NCBI GenBank assembly: GCA_045804965.1 | Contig: JBJMMD010000033.1 | Location: 65,514 to 129,513, forward strand | Length of the DNA: 64,000 nucleotides | Reading direction: 5' to 3' | DNA from: CAVTUU01 sp045804965 | GTDB taxonomy: Bacteria > Chloroflexota > Chloroflexia > Thermomicrobiales > UBA6265 | Shown: in pieces, positions 8,499 through 16,011 of the stretch | How the letters are laid out: each line of letters opens with the position of its first letter | Position numbering within the stretch: position 1 is the stretch's first letter | Position numbers and translations under genes: made by a program | The notes under the pieces: generated by a model | The model's input: the letters and a program-made list of their open reading frames with translations, nothing else | What the model was told of the DNA's origin: nothing | Databases searched by the model: none

Positions 8499-10136
8499 CT
8501 ACGGCGTGAAGTCCCGCTCGTAGACCCCGTCGGACAAAACCGCCCGCAACGCCTTGCCGTCGACGACGACGTCGAAGCGGACGCGCTCCGGGGAGGTGTC
8601 GTCGGCGCTGGCACGGAAGCTGCCGTCCCCGAGCGGCACGAGCGGTTGCTCGTCCTCGAAGCCGTCGGGCGCGACCGGGAAGACCAACCAGAGTTGCCCC
8701 TTCCGTCGCACCACTCGAAAATTGGTCGCCCACGGGTTATAGGCGCGATAGTGGCCCGGGAAGGCGTCCCATTCGGGGGGCGTGCCGAACTCGGTCGGAC
8801 CCTGGTAGCGGTCGTTGACGTACCAGCCGGCGCCGTGGAACAGCTCGACGACTTCGCCCCCGTCCGCTTCGCGGCCGAAGCGGAACACGAACCGATCGTA
8901 CGCCGGATGCGGGACGATGAAGGTGTCCTCTTCGTAATACGGTTCGAGCACGAGGCGCTCGCCGTCGTGCTTCAGGACGAGGCGGTCGTCCTCGGCGACG
9001 AGGCGGAGCGTTCCGGTGTCGCCGCGATAGGCGCCCGCGTAGGCGGCCGCGTCGTCGGTGAGCGTTGGGTCCGCCGGCTCGGGCGCTGCCGCCGGCGTGT
9101 CGCCGCGCCGCGCCGCTCGCAGGAGCGCCAGCGCCTTGAACGCGATCGCATTTGGGTCGCCCGGACCGTTGACGATCGCGAAGGCCCCCAACCCGTCGTC
9201 GAGGTCGCCGATCATCCCTGCGGAATAGCCGACCATGCCCCCGGGGTGGCCGACGCAGCTGTGGCCGTCGACCGTTAACGCGTAGATTCCGTACCCGTAG
9301 CAGGTCGGATCGGCGCCCTCCCGGATCGCGATGATGCGCTGGGTCATCGCGGCGAAGCCGGCTTCTGAGAGGAGGCGATCCCGCGCTCCCCGGCCGCGGT
9401 TGAGCAGCATCCGCAAGTAGACCGCCATATCCTCGGGCGTCGACGCGAGGCTGCCGTCGCCGCTTTCGGTTTCGAGCCAGGTGGCGGGGACCAGCGGGTG
9501 GTTCGGGTGAGCGGGACGGTCGTCGTAGAGTGACGCGTAGCCGACCGCGAGGCGGGGCCGCAGGGCGTTGGTGATCGCCGGTTCGCTCGCCGTCATGCCG
9601 AGCGGGGCGAGGACGCGGGAGCGGATCGCGTCGCCGTACCCCTGTCCGGTCAGCCGCTCCAGCACCAGGCCGAGCGCTTTGTACCCCACGTTCGAGTAGT
9701 GGAAGCCGGTCCCCGGCGCGGTGGCCGCCTCCGTGTCGCGCAGCGCCCAGACTTGGTACGCGACGCCCGGCGTCGGGTCGGTGCCGGCGATGATGCCGGC
9801 GGTGTGGCTCAAGAGGTGATGGACGGTGATCGGCGGGAACGCCGACCGCACCGCGAACCAGGGCAGGTAGCGCGCGACCGGCGCCTGGAGGTCGAGATTC
9901 CCGGCCTCGTGTTCTAGCATCAGCGCCAGGCTCGTGAACGATTTGCCGATCGACCCGATCTCGAACAGGGTGTCGGGCGTGACTGGCGTCCGCGCGGCGA
10001 GGTCGGCGAAGCCGTACGTCGCCACCCGCAGCGTTCGCTCCCGGTCCGTCAGCGCCAGCGCCAGCCCCGGCGTGTTGTCGGCGGCCATCCGCCGCTCGAT
10101 GATTCGGTCGAGTTGCGCGAACACCGCGTCGTCCAT
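8499..10136 (-). CDS. Beta-lactamase-fold serine hydrolase (class C/esterase-like), transposon cargo
   Basis: The N-terminal 330 residues have the penicillin-binding/class C beta-lactamase fold. The nucleophile motif is SIGK (S62-K65), YSN is at 147-149, and HPGG (297-300) stands in place of the KTG box. The 545-residue protein continues with a beta-rich C-terminal region of about 200 residues, as in D-aminopeptidase or EstB-like relatives. No signal peptide is evident from ATG 10136, which follows a GAGGGGGG ribosome site. The HPGG motif and missing leader make a peptidase or esterase more likely than antibiotic resistance, but substrate is unknown. It lies inside the IS5-type element, opposite to the transposase, and has strongly GC-biased codons. 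Confidence 0.85.
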   Translation of the reverse strand: MDDAVFAQLDRIIERRMAADNTPGLALALTDRERTLRVATYGFADLAARTPVTPDTLFEIGSIGKSFTSLALMLEHEAGNLDLQAPVARYLPWFAVRSAFPPITVHHLLSHTAGIIAGTDPTPGVAYQVWALRDTEAATAPGTGFHYSNVGYKALGLVLERLTGQGYGDAIRSRVLAPLGMTASEPAITNALRPRLAVGYASLYDDRPAHPNHPLVPATWLETESGDGSLASTPEDMAVYLRMLLNRGRGARDRLLSEAGFAAMTQRIIAIREGADPTCYGYGIYALTVDGHSCVGHPGGMVGYSAGMIGDLDDGLGAFAIVNGPGDPNAIAFKALALLRAARRGDTPAAAPEPADPTLTDDAAAYAGAYRGDTGTLRLVAEDDRLVLKHDGERLVLEPYYEEDTFIVPHPAYDRFVFRFGREADGGEVVELFHGAGWYVNDRYQGPTEFGTPPEWDAFPGHYRAYNPWATNFRVVRRKGQLWLVFPVAPDGFEDEQPLVPLGDGSFRASADDTSPERVRFDVVVDGKALRAVLSDGVYERDFTP

Positions 10137-10217
10137 CGCCACGCCCCCCTCGCCGCATGCCGCGCATCGGCGCCCCGACGAGCGATCGTTGGCTCGGGGC
10201 ATCGACGCGCCGTCAGT

Positions 10218-10325
10218 CTACCGCGTGTAACCGCCGCCGTTGTCGAGCACCCGACCGGTGATTCCGCGGACCTGCTGAGGCAAGCGGCACGAGCGCGTCG
10301 GCGGCGTCCGCGAGTCGAATGAGGC
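10218..10325 (-). pseudogene. C-terminal remnant of a short-chain dehydrogenase
   Basis: One minus-strand frame ends RGITGRVLDNGGGYTR followed by a stop, the characteristic C-terminus of classical SDR oxidoreductases (GITGQxLxVDGGYT). Just upstream, in a different frame, the residues IRLADAADALVPLAS match the preceding SDR segment. The fragment therefore carries a frameshift near 10285. Only about 35 residues survive. It sits between the hydrolase start and the right terminal repeat, apparently debris captured with the cargo. Confidence 0.6.
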
Positions 10326-10355
10326 TGCTGGCGTCAGCGATTCACCTATCGTGAG

Positions 10356-10372
10356 GGTATTGAAACGTCCTC
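10356..10372 (-). repeat. Right terminal inverted repeat of IS5-type element
   Basis: Exact reverse complement of the left end, followed by the second TAA of the target duplication at 10373-10375. Confidence 0.92.
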
Positions 10373-10513
10373 TAAGCAAATCGACGCATCTTCGCGCTTC
10401 GGCGAGCTCGGGCTCTCTCCACAAATAAGCTTCCCGTATCGCCGACACGAACCGACCGCGTATTCATTCAATATATTTCAACAATTCTCAACCCTTTTAG
10501 GATGGTGCGTCTA

Positions 10514-10542
10514 TTGACTCATCTGGAATCGCAGCCTACAGT
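10514..10542 (+). promoter_or_regulatory. Promoter for the DUF3352 gene
   Basis: TTGACT (10514-10519) and TACAGT (10537-10542) are separated by 17 bases, a sigma-70-like arrangement about 100 bases ahead of the gene. The surrounding 10376-10617 gap has no other recognised feature. Confidence 0.5.
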
Positions 10543-10644
10543 TTCCTGGGCTTTCGGAGACCCGTTGCATTCGCGGCGGGCGAACAAGACTCCAGTGCCA
10601 ACCAAATACGAGGAGAAATGTCTCATGCGGAAGCGAGGTATGCG

Positions 10645-12576
10645 GTGACTCGATACGTTAGCATGCGTCCAAAGGGTTCCCTGTCGATCGTGGCGTTTCT
10701 TGCCTTGCTCGCGATGCTGGCGAACGGCGTGATGTTTGCCTCGGCTCCCGCGGTACGGGCCGCGGACACTCCGATAGAGACGGCCGCACTCGCACCTGAA
10801 TCTACGCTTGTCTACCTCACACTCACCTTCGATACACAATCGGATCAATGGCAAAGGACGTCTGCACTGATGCAGACGCTTGGGCTTGGTTCCCTCCAAG
10901 ACCTTATTGCTTCAAGCTCTACGAGCACCTCGAATATCAGTGCCCAAGACCTCGAAGGCAGCGAAGTTGGCATCGTTATCACGAACATTGATTTCGCGAC
11001 CAATACCGCATCCGGTCTTTCGAGCTTGAGCGGTGGGCTCACCTCGCCAACCAGCGCCGTTTCGGACATGAGCGGGAGCCAGGGTGTGGTCGCGGTGATC
11101 AATTCTCCCAATCCTGTCAAGACCTGGGCTGATGCGAAGAGATCCTTGCAGCGGGACGCCAGCGATCGAGGCGTCACCGTTAAATCAACCGACTACGAAG
11201 GCGTGACGATCGAGTCAATTCCCGCCGACACCTCGAGCGGCAGCGACGGAACCGCGCAAGCGCTCGTTGACGACACCATTGTTGTCGGCAGCACCATCAG
11301 AGACGTGCAGGACATTATCGACGTATCAACCGGCAAAACGGCGCCGCTGAGCAGCACGGACACGTTCAAGAAACTCCAGTCGGCACTGAAGCAAGAGTTT
11401 CTCGTCTTCGGGTTTGTCAATGGTCCCGCGCTCGAAAAGGCAGGGATGACGGCAGGTGGTTCTGGTTTCGAATCACTTTCGGCCATCAGCGCCCTAACGG
11501 CCTTCACGGCGTTCGTCGCATACGCCGTCGATGAAGGTGTCAGATTTGATTCCCTTGCGGTCAACGAAGACGGGTCATCTCCGATGCCGGCATCGGCGGG
11601 CTTCTCCCCTTCATTGGATCGCAGAGTTCCCTCGGACACCTTGTTCTTTGTCGATGGCAACGACCTCAAGCAGACGGGCGTCCTCGATGGTCTGGGGCTT
11701 GCCATTGCCCAAGGAGTGCTCGGCGTCGATACCAGCGCGACGCCAACCGCCAGTGAGACACAGAAAGAATATGAAACCGAGATTTTCGAGAGGGCTCGAT
11801 CCGTGATCGGCTTTAACCTGAAAAGCGACCTCATCGATCAGCTCAAGGGCGAATATGGTCTGGCGATTTGGGGCGCTAACTTGGAGGACCCGTCGAATCT
11901 CGGTATTCTGTTCGAGTCCGGCGTCGACAACGAATCTGCCGTGCAGGATGTCGTGTCGAAGATTTCTCTCATGGTGCAATCGGCCGGAAGCGGCCAGTAC
12001 AGCGTCACTACGAAAACCGTTGGCAACTCGACAATCCAATCGATTGACCTCTCGAGTAGCGGGTATCCGCTGAGCCTTGATTACGGAGTCGTCAAAGGCA
12101 AATTGATCATTAGCGTCGGCAATGGCCTTGACACCTTTATGGCCGGCCCGAAGTCGACGCTTGCCGAAAGCCCGGGATACTCCGCCGCGCTCGGTTCGCT
12201 GCCTGCGAATCCGCAAACAATCATGTACCTCGACGCCTCGCAGCTCTTCCCTATCGTCGAAGCGCTCACGGGCTCGCTTTCCGGCGCGAGCTCGGCCTCG
12301 GGGTCGGCGACTCTCGATGCTGGCGAGGCGTGTGGCAATTACAGTAGCCAGGCGGAAGCGCAGGCTGAGCTCGACGCCGAAGGCGGCTTTAGTTCCGAAC
12401 TCGACCAGGATTTCGACGGCCAAGCGTGCGAGGACTACTTCGCAACGCCAGAGGCAGCGGCGGCGGCTGCGTCGCCGACGTCCGAGCTGAACTACAACGC
12501 CATCAAATCCTTCACGCTGGTTACATACGAGAAGGACGGCATGGCCGGGGCGAGTGCTTTGCTCGCCATCGGATAA
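10645..12576 (+). CDS. Secreted DUF3352-family protein with C-terminal Excalibur motif
   Basis: This exported protein has a signal peptide (hydrophobic IVAFLALLAMLANGVMFA, cleavage after AVRA). The DUF3352-like body repeats the pattern of paralogous segments such as LSSTDTFKKLQSAL and AESPGYSAALGSLP, and contains MYLDASQLFP. Near the C-terminus, CGNYSSQAEAQAEL and DQDFDGQACEDY form an Excalibur (extracellular calcium-binding) motif with a DxDxDGxxCE core. About 50 more residues follow. The ATG at 10618 is too close to AGGAG, whereas GTG 10645 has GAGG six bases before, so the latter is chosen. Function of DUF3352 is unknown. It is a single-gene unit followed by a strong terminator. Confidence 0.82.
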   Translation: MTRYVSMRPKGSLSIVAFLALLAMLANGVMFASAPAVRAADTPIETAALAPESTLVYLTLTFDTQSDQWQRTSALMQTLGLGSLQDLIASSSTSTSNISAQDLEGSEVGIVITNIDFATNTASGLSSLSGGLTSPTSAVSDMSGSQGVVAVINSPNPVKTWADAKRSLQRDASDRGVTVKSTDYEGVTIESIPADTSSGSDGTAQALVDDTIVVGSTIRDVQDIIDVSTGKTAPLSSTDTFKKLQSALKQEFLVFGFVNGPALEKAGMTAGGSGFESLSAISALTAFTAFVAYAVDEGVRFDSLAVNEDGSSPMPASAGFSPSLDRRVPSDTLFFVDGNDLKQTGVLDGLGLAIAQGVLGVDTSATPTASETQKEYETEIFERARSVIGFNLKSDLIDQLKGEYGLAIWGANLEDPSNLGILFESGVDNESAVQDVVSKISLMVQSAGSGQYSVTTKTVGNSTIQSIDLSSSGYPLSLDYGVVKGKLIISVGNGLDTFMAGPKSTLAESPGYSAALGSLPANPQTIMYLDASQLFPIVEALTGSLSGASSASGSATLDAGEACGNYSSQAEAQAELDAEGGFSSELDQDFDGQACEDYFATPEAAAAAASPTSELNYNAIKSFTLVTYEKDGMAGASALLAIG

Positions 12577-12603
12577 TCCTCGCTTGAGCGTAAGGTTGAG
12601 AAT

Positions 12604-12636
12604 CGGGCGGCCATTGGCCGCCCGGTTTTGTTTTTT
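12604..12636 (+). terminator. Strong Rho-independent terminator
   Basis: A 9-bp perfect stem, CGGGCGGCC (12604-12612) with 12616-12624, closes a 3-base loop. It is followed by GTTTTGTTTTTT. It terminates the DUF3352 gene. Confidence 0.88.
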
Positions 12637-12733
12637 GCCGACGAGAGCAATCGTCAGCTATGCTACGATCCTCCATCTGAATTCATGCGCTTGGCCGTGA
12701 ACTTATGGGATCACGGCATGAGGAGAAGCGTTT

Positions 12734-13795
12734 GTGGCGACGTTCAACCGCGAACTATTGAAGCAACTTTGTGAAACGCCCGGTATTCCTGGACGGGAAG
12801 ATCAGATCAGGGCAGTCGTCATCGACGAGATTCGCCCTCTCGTCGACGAGTTGTCGGTCGATGTCATGGGGAACGTCGTCGGTGTCAAGCGCGGCAATGC
12901 TGGGCCAAAGGTGATGATCGCCGCCCATATCGACGAGATTGGTTTCCTGGTCAAGCATATCGACGACCAGGGCTTCATCCGCCTCCAGCCCGTCGGCGGT
13001 TTCGATGCCCGCGTACTCGTCGCGCAACGGGTGCTTGTGCACGGCTTTGGTGGCAAGGTTCACCGAGGGGTCGTGCAGGCGGCGGCCAAACCGATCCATC
13101 TGCTAGAACCTGGCGAAGCCAAACCGACGAAGCTTGACGATCTCTTTGTCGATATCGGCTTGGCGGTTGACGACGTGAAGGCATCGGTCGAAGTCGGTGA
13201 CATGGTGACGATGGACAGAACGCTGGAAACGAACGATGAGATCGTAATGTCGAAGTCGCTCGACGATCGCGTTGGTGTCTACGTGATGATTGAAGCCATT
13301 CGGGCGCTGCAGTCGGCAGAAGCCGAAATCGTGGCTGTAGCGACGACACAGGAAGAAGTCGGACTCCGCGGTGCGCGGACCGCCGCCTTCACGCAAGATC
13401 CGGACATCTCGATTGCGCTTGACGTGACCCTCGCTCTCGATATCCCTGGCGCCAGCGCGGAAACGGCCGTGAGCCGGATCGGCAAGGGACCGGCGATCAA
13501 GATTTTCGACTCTTCCCAATTGACCCATCCGAAGCTCGTCCGCCACGTCCGCGATGTTGCTGAGCACAACAACATTGCCTATCAGCTTGAAATTCTGCCT
13601 CGTGGCGGAACCGATGCTGGGGCGATGCAGTTGAACAAGGCGGGTTCAGCGGCGATTACTCTTTCGATTCCTTGCCGCTATGTCCATACGGTGAATGAAA
13701 TGGCGAGCATCAAGGACATCGACGACGCGGTCAATCTGCTTGCCGCATATCTCAAAGATGCCGGAAGTCGAAGTTATGGATATGAGACGGGGTAG
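12734..13795 (+). CDS. M42-family metallo-aminopeptidase
   Basis: This is a cytosolic dodecameric-type (TET) aminopeptidase of family M42. Visible motifs are LCETPGIPGREDQIR, the metal-ligand HIDEIGF, the central GxxxKSLDDRVG metal-binding Asp, the catalytic QEEVGLRGA, LDVTLALDIPG, and RGGTDAGAMQL near the end. Its 353 residues match the family. The start is GTG with GAGGAGAAG ahead. A second, distinct M42 paralogue is encoded at 28.2 kb. It stands alone between a terminator and the SBP gene. Confidence 0.93.
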   Translation: MATFNRELLKQLCETPGIPGREDQIRAVVIDEIRPLVDELSVDVMGNVVGVKRGNAGPKVMIAAHIDEIGFLVKHIDDQGFIRLQPVGGFDARVLVAQRVLVHGFGGKVHRGVVQAAAKPIHLLEPGEAKPTKLDDLFVDIGLAVDDVKASVEVGDMVTMDRTLETNDEIVMSKSLDDRVGVYVMIEAIRALQSAEAEIVAVATTQEEVGLRGARTAAFTQDPDISIALDVTLALDIPGASAETAVSRIGKGPAIKIFDSSQLTHPKLVRHVRDVAEHNNIAYQLEILPRGGTDAGAMQLNKAGSAAITLSIPCRYVHTVNEMASIKDIDDAVNLLAAYLKDAGSRSYGYETG

Positions 13796-14081
13796 GTTGG
13801 CCCGGACCTAAGCGTTGGCGTAACCAAACGATTCGCGGGACCGTTATGATGGTCAGACAATCATCTGCTGGCGACGATGGAAACGTTGATTGACCATTCC
13901 CTTTGCCGAGCCGGAAAGACACGTGTTAGCGTACGTACTACAAGTCTCTGATTCAGGGATTCAGACTGGCATGTTGATTCGGGGCGCGATCATTCGGATC
14001 ATCCGCTCCGCGAAACTCTGCACGGAAAGGATAAAGCAGGTCGCGTCGATATCTGACCGCGGCCGCGAGGAGGTTCACTAG

Positions 14082-15917
14082 ATGGCATCAGAATCTGATC
14101 CACGGCTGGCGCCGTTGACCGATGAGGAACGCAGCGAACTCGATCAACTTGTTCAGACAATGAAACATACGTCTCCTCGAGTCAGTAGACGTGACTTCCT
14201 GCGCTGGTCGGCGGTAGCGGCGGGCGCCGTCGCGACTGCCCGCTTCGGCATTGACCAAGTCACCGCCGCGCCTTCAGGTTCATCGAACGGGCTCGTCGGC
14301 TTTCAGGATCAAGAGATCGAGAAGAAAGTCACGATCAACGTGCCATTCAATCCGTTCGGCCAGGCGGTCACGCTCGACCCCCATCAGACGGTGAACTGGG
14401 GGCCATTCTGGGTCGCGTTTCCGAATGTCTGGGGCGGTCTCGTTCGCTACGATGAGAACGCGAAAGTGCAGCTCGACTTGGCCGAGAGTTACACCGTAAG
14501 TGATGACGGGCAGGTCTACACATTCAAGATCCGCGGCGATGCGAAGTATGCGAGCGGTAACAGGGTCGTTGCGGACGATTTCATCAAATCATGGCAGCGA
14601 GCCCTGAACCCGAGCAGGCCCTCGCCGATGTCGCAGTTCATGGCCCAAATCCAGGGCTATAACAATTACATTAAGAAGAAGAGCGACAAGCTCGGCATCC
14701 GCGCGGTCGACGATGCGACTGTAGAGGTCAAGCTCGGCAAGCCGTACAGTTTCTTCCTGTCCCACATGGCTTCGTTCGTATGGAGCGTTGTCGATCCGAA
14801 AGTGCTCGACAAAGAGGGCGAAACGAACTTCGTGCTAAAGGACGCCGGAACAGGTCCCTGGCGGTTTACGGAGTTCGATCCGAGCACGCAGTTCACGATG
14901 GCGCCAAACAAAAACCACTACGGTGGCAACTCGCCGTCGATCACAAAGATCGTGTGGCCGTTCGTTAATGGTCCGGATGCGGACACAACCGCGCTCAATC
15001 TTTACAAGAAGGACGAAGCGGTCTCCGCGGATGTGCCGCTCTCGCTCAAAGGCGCGGTCGAGGGCGATCCCGATCTCTCGCAACAGATGATCAAGATCCA
15101 GCCTTATGGTTCGACCCAATCGATTGCAATGGACTTCAAGCAGAAGCCATTCGACGACGTTCGCGTCCGGCGTGCGGTCGCCATGGCCGTCGATCGCGAC
15201 AAGTGGGCGAACGAGATTTGGGAAGGAACATGGGCTCCGGCCACCGCGTTCACGCCGCCAGTCGTCTCGGCGACGAGCAATTATCAATTGCCGAGCGGTC
15301 TCGGATTCAACGTCGACGAGGCGAAAAATCTCCTAAAGGAAGCAGGCTTCGAAAACGGCCAGGGTTTGCCGGAAATCACGTATTACGAGCCAGCTGAGGA
15401 TACCGACGATGTGAAGGATCGCTGGAAGGCGCTCCTCGACATGATCAAAGCGAACATTGGGATGGAGATCACCCACGATACCTCAAAGACGCTAGAGCAG
15501 ATCATGTCGCTGCAAACCGACAACGGCGGGCGACAGTTCGACGTTATTTGGTGGTGGAACGTAACCGAAACGCCGCACCTGTTGAGCGATGTGTTTACGT
15601 CGACCTCAAGCTACATGAAGGGTGTGTTCAACTGGAACGGCAAGCTCGAAAAATCCGGCGACTTCGATCCGGGTGCGGACTCAAAGGCGTTCGATGATCT
15701 TGTCAAGAAGGCGGACGTCGATAAAGACGAAGCAACCCGCAATGACCAATACAAGCAGGCCGAGGAACTCGCGCTCAAGAACGCAGTCTATGTTCCCCTC
15801 GGCAACTGGGTACAAATGTATGTTCAGAAGCCATGGCTCCAGGGCACGAAGCAAGGGCCGTGGACCGGGCGGCTACCCGCCTGGTTTAACAAGGATGTCG
15901 TCGTCGTTAAGCACTAA
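14082..15917 (+). CDS. Tat-exported peptide ABC transporter substrate-binding protein (family 5)
   Basis: This is a 611-residue extracellular solute-binding protein of the oligopeptide/dipeptide class. The N-terminus has a twin-arginine motif, SRRDFLRWSA, followed by an Ala-rich hydrophobic core. The body shows ADDFIKSWQRALNP, GTGPWRFTEFDP, and DDVRVRRAVAMAVDRDKW, typical of family 5. The ATG at 14082 follows GAGGAGG. No permease or ATPase gene adjoins it, so the partner transporter must be elsewhere. The 286-base gap upstream (13796-14081) holds no convincing gene; a 63-codon frame there was rejected. A long hairpin follows the stop. Confidence 0.92.
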   Translation: MASESDPRLAPLTDEERSELDQLVQTMKHTSPRVSRRDFLRWSAVAAGAVATARFGIDQVTAAPSGSSNGLVGFQDQEIEKKVTINVPFNPFGQAVTLDPHQTVNWGPFWVAFPNVWGGLVRYDENAKVQLDLAESYTVSDDGQVYTFKIRGDAKYASGNRVVADDFIKSWQRALNPSRPSPMSQFMAQIQGYNNYIKKKSDKLGIRAVDDATVEVKLGKPYSFFLSHMASFVWSVVDPKVLDKEGETNFVLKDAGTGPWRFTEFDPSTQFTMAPNKNHYGGNSPSITKIVWPFVNGPDADTTALNLYKKDEAVSADVPLSLKGAVEGDPDLSQQMIKIQPYGSTQSIAMDFKQKPFDDVRVRRAVAMAVDRDKWANEIWEGTWAPATAFTPPVVSATSNYQLPSGLGFNVDEAKNLLKEAGFENGQGLPEITYYEPAEDTDDVKDRWKALLDMIKANIGMEITHDTSKTLEQIMSLQTDNGGRQFDVIWWWNVTETPHLLSDVFTSTSSYMKGVFNWNGKLEKSGDFDPGADSKAFDDLVKKADVDKDEATRNDQYKQAEELALKNAVYVPLGNWVQMYVQKPWLQGTKQGPWTGRLPAWFNKDVVVVKH

Positions 15918-15937
15918 ATTGGCGTCAATGTCGACAG

Positions 15938-15978
15938 AAACGACGGCCTCAGTCACGCAACTGAGGTCGTCGTATTGT
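15938..15978 (+). terminator. Terminator-like hairpin after SBP gene
   Basis: A 14-bp stem with one G-U pair (15940-15953 with 15960-15973) closes a 6-base loop. It lies 20 bases after the SBP stop. The T-run is weak, and the hairpin may serve the convergent PHP gene as well. Confidence 0.6.
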
Positions 15979-16011
15979 CCTTCGCCGTGGGCAAAGGTCA
16001 CGAAGACTTGC

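Larger units (their letters stand above)
7472..10372. mobile_element. IS5-family element carrying passenger genes
   Basis: A 2,901-bp element is bounded by perfect 17-bp inverted repeats, GAGGACGTTTCAATACC at 7472-7488 and its exact complement at 10356-10372. It is flanked by TAA direct repeats at 7469-7471 and 10373-10375. A 3-bp TNA duplication is typical of IS1031/IS427-like IS5 groups. The transposase occupies only the left 0.9 kb. The remainder carries a beta-lactamase-fold hydrolase and an SDR gene remnant on the opposite strand. No internal copy of the terminal repeat was found near the transposase end. The whole segment is visibly more G+C-rich than its surroundings. Confidence 0.9.

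Noticed and set aside
8499..10136. Antibiotic-resistance beta-lactamase call
   Set aside because: HPGG replaces KTG, no export signal is present and a large extra C-terminal domain follows; esterase or peptidase activity is more likely.
8737..10167. A 476-codon Arg/Gly-rich minus-strand frame and a long plus-strand frame at 8481-9278
   Set aside because: Both are alternate readings of the high-GC hydrolase gene; composition is non-protein-like.
13890..14081. A 63-codon frame directly before the SBP gene
   Set aside because: Its end overlaps the SBP ribosome site, and the composition shows no clear coding character.
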